NCBI GenBank assembly: GCA_024225895.1 | Contig: JAAEMC010001151.1 | Span: 1 to 6,124, forward strand | DNA: 6,124 bases | Source of the DNA: Desulfobacteraceae bacterium | GTDB taxonomy: Bacteria > Desulfobacterota > Desulfobacteria > Desulfobacterales > Desulfobacteraceae | Reading direction: 5' to 3' | Shown here: piece by piece, positions 4,421-6,124 of the stretch | How positions within the stretch are numbered: the first letter of the stretch is position 1 | Layout: each line of letters starts with the position of its first letter | The notes under the pieces: model-generated | What the model was told of the DNA's origin: nothing | Databases searched by the model: none | What the model saw: only the letters and a program-made list of their open reading frames with translations | Program-made: the position numbers and the translations under genes

Positions 4421-6124
4421 TTAATCTATCAGCGGAATATCATCCATGACATCATCAGGATCTTCTACAAGGTCCGGCATGAGAACAGCCTGGGATGTTT
4501 TCCCATCCACAAGTACCTTCAAGGGGGTCTTGAACCGTATATGCTTCAAATATGTGGTCTGATTTTCCGGCACAAAGGAAGAAAGGTATTCATAATCCAC
4601 AAAATTGCCGTCTTTGTCAGAAATATTAATGTAGCTGATACCAAGGGATGTAATATTCTGGAAAAAATGGGAGCCCTGTGAAGGATCGGCCTTAATGCTT
4701 TCAATGGTGGATTCCACCATGACTCCGACATTGGAAATATCATTCCACACCACAGGGATGCCCAGCCACCGGTCTGAAGACCCCCAGCGTCCCGGACCGA
4801 TCAGGACATATTTATCGGCGCAATTATTGAAAAGCGCATTGATCTTATTTATTTCACCGGCGATTTCCACTGTTTTTGACGATTCAAAGGTCTGGGGATC
4901 CACATATACCAAATCATAAATATTTTTGTATTGTCCATTGCCCAGGGACATGGTGGAATAACAGATGGCTTTATCAACATCTTCTTTGGTAATGGTCACA
5001 TCCAGATTCTGTTTATACCGCCCCATGGGTCTAATTTGAAGCAGCGAAAACTGGGGTTTGCCGTGTTCTTCATCAGCCAGGGTCACTGCAAACTCCACCT
5101 CCACTGATGATCCCATCCATTTGGAACCAATCCTTGTGACTTCTGATAAGATATCAGCCAACGGAAACGAATTGTACTTCAGGATATTGGCAAAGGTGAG
5201 AACCGGGAATCCCTTGGAAGAAAAGGAATCTCTGATACGGTTATCCTGGACATGATAGGTGGAGGATAAAAATCTTACCACAGGATGGTCTGTAGCATCA
5301 CCTAAATCCAGCTTTGCCAAAGTGGGGTCATCAAAAGAGTGATCAAAAAATTCTTTATCTTCAGGAAACACATTGAGTTTGAGTGCATAAAAATATTTCT
5401 GAGAATTTTCAAGGATGTCATCCACAATGGAGAACTGGGGTAAAAACTGGGGATACTTTGGACAGAACCGAAGGGTCTTGCCCCCTTCCATAACAATTTT
5501 TCCCAATCCAAGGGCCATATAGGTGATGCCTTCCTCAGATTTTAAGTGGGCGATAGGATAAAAATTATAAGACTGGGCCACCCCGGAAATGGACGGATAG
5601 TAATAATCACCATGCTTCGTTCCGGTGAGCTGCTGTAAAATAACAGCCATTTCCTCATCCTCTGTTCTATGCATGGTGCTCTTGGCATAGGATCGGGGCG
5701 CTTTCAAATATGTTGATGCATAAACCAGTTTTATGGCCATGATCAGCCGTTCAAGCCTTTTTTCCAGACTTGGGTGGGAATTAGACAGCATATAGGTCTG
5801 GTAAAGGCCGGCAAAGGGTTGGTAATGGGCATCTTCAAATAGGCTGGAGGACCGCACGGCAATGGGATAGGTCACGCTTTTAAGGTAAGCTTCAAGATTT
5901 TTTTCCAGCCAGTCCGGAAATTGAGCCTTTAAAAACTCCTGCACAACATATTCGTCAATAGGATCTTCGTTGTTTCTAAGAACCCTGGTCAGGTCATTTT
6001 CCTGAACAAAGTTATTAAAGCCTTCCGTTGCAATGACAAAGGTCTTGGGAATACTAATATCCACATCCGGGAACTGATCGCTTAAAGAAGAATTCTTTCT
6101 AAGCTGGGAGGCCATAAATGCCAG
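4421..6124 (-). CDS. PEP/pyruvate-binding-type ATP-grasp protein (5' partial)
   Basis: This carries the nucleotide-binding half of the PEP synthase/pyruvate phosphate dikinase family (PPDK_N). The frame stays open to the window edge: residues LAF precede the ATG at 6115, and LAFM matches the end of the family's GGKG..LA.. ATP loop, so that ATG is internal and the Lys loop is off-window. Counting from that Met, the family Arg is R88 in YPIAVRSSS, followed by ED and FAGLYQT. E339 and E341 in VEVEF and Q360 in LLQIRPM correspond to Asp321, Glu323 and Gln335 of Clostridium symbiosum PPDK. After this the protein does not continue into a swivelling His domain or PEP barrel. It has its own module with GPGRWGSSDRWLGIPV (440-455) and PSQGSHFFQNITS (478-490) and an acidic tail (EDPDDVMDDIPLID). 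Residues that should bind ATP and metal look intact, so an ATP-dependent transfer is likely; the substrate is unknown. It is upstream of, and co-directional with, the GAF-protein gene. Confidence 0.9.
   Translation of the reverse strand: MAFMASQLRKNSSLSDQFPDVDISIPKTFVIATEGFNNFVQENDLTRVLRNNEDPIDEYVVQEFLKAQFPDWLEKNLEAYLKSVTYPIAVRSSSLFEDAHYQPFAGLYQTYMLSNSHPSLEKRLERLIMAIKLVYASTYLKAPRSYAKSTMHRTEDEEMAVILQQLTGTKHGDYYYPSISGVAQSYNFYPIAHLKSEEGITYMALGLGKIVMEGGKTLRFCPKYPQFLPQFSIVDDILENSQKYFYALKLNVFPEDKEFFDHSFDDPTLAKLDLGDATDHPVVRFLSSTYHVQDNRIRDSFSSKGFPVLTFANILKYNSFPLADILSEVTRIGSKWMGSSVEVEFAVTLADEEHGKPQFSLLQIRPMGRYKQNLDVTITKEDVDKAICYSTMSLGNGQYKNIYDLVYVDPQTFESSKTVEIAGEINKINALFNNCADKYVLIGPGRWGSSDRWLGIPVVWNDISNVGVMVESTIESIKADPSQGSHFFQNITSLGISYINISDKDGNFVDYEYLSSFVPENQTTYLKHIRFKTPLKVLVDGKTSQAVLMPDLVEDPDDVMDDIPLID
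4646..4798 (-). other. C-terminal signature module of the ATP-grasp protein
   Basis: GPGRWGSSDRWLGIPV and PSQGSHFFQNITS are Gly/Ser-rich, apparently highly constrained blocks separated by about 22 residues. They occupy the place where PPDK and PEP synthase would have their phosphohistidine domain. I recall similar blocks in PPDK_N-only proteins of Bacteroidota. The Gly-rich loop and the lone His in GSHFF could bind phosphate or accept a phosphoryl group; this is inference. Confidence 0.6.

Noticed and set aside
6113..6115. ATG as the start of the ATP-grasp protein
   Set aside because: The frame continues upstream as LAF, fitting the family's GGKG..LA ATP loop, and the window gives too little upstream sequence to judge a ribosome site. 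The gene is 5' truncated.
4421..6124. Complete PEP synthase (ppsA) or pyruvate phosphate dikinase (ppdK)
   Set aside because: The C-terminal phosphohistidine and PEP-binding barrel domains are absent; the protein ends with a different module and a clean stop, so a metabolic gene name would mislead.

Overview
The window looks like chromosomal sequence from an environmental, probably anaerobic Gram-negative bacterium. My best guess is a sulfate reducer of the Desulfobacter/Desulfobacula type (Desulfobacterota). The guess rests on moderate-to-low GC, the style of the REC-GGDEF regulator, and the pairing of two large signalling-type proteins whose closest relatives, as I remember them, are in Desulfobacterota and Bacteroidota. 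No rRNA, tRNA, CRISPR array or intact mobile element is visible.

Layout: two plus-strand genes converge on two minus-strand genes. (1) Positions 1-876 hold the 3' part of a response regulator with a REC receiver domain and a GGDEF diguanylate cyclase domain; its beginning lies left of the window. (2) Positions 1097-1711 encode a 204-residue membrane protein of unknown function, behind a 220-base gap containing a hairpin, a repeated octamer and a possible promoter. (3) Positions 1712-1932 are a convergent gap with a 17-codon reading frame, an imperfect inverted repeat and a clear intrinsic terminator for the minus-strand gene. (4) Positions 1933-4281 (minus) encode a complete 782-residue protein with a central GAF domain and two large uncharacterised but motif-rich segments. 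It has a strong Shine-Dalgarno sequence and a plausible sigma-70 promoter. (5) Positions 4421-6124 (minus) hold the C-terminal part of a PEP-synthase/PPDK-type ATP-grasp protein; its start lies right of the window. It lacks the phosphohistidine and PEP-binding domains of the metabolic enzymes and ends in its own C-terminal module.

How they may work together: the REC-GGDEF protein should make cyclic di-GMP when phosphorylated. The membrane protein next to it could be a separate gene or a signalling partner; nothing in the sequence decides this. The most interesting part is the minus-strand pair, a PPDK_N-type ATP-grasp protein followed by a GAF-domain protein. I read it as a candidate, poorly described phosphotransfer or nucleotide-dependent signalling module. 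The pairing is seen in the sequence; the function is inference.
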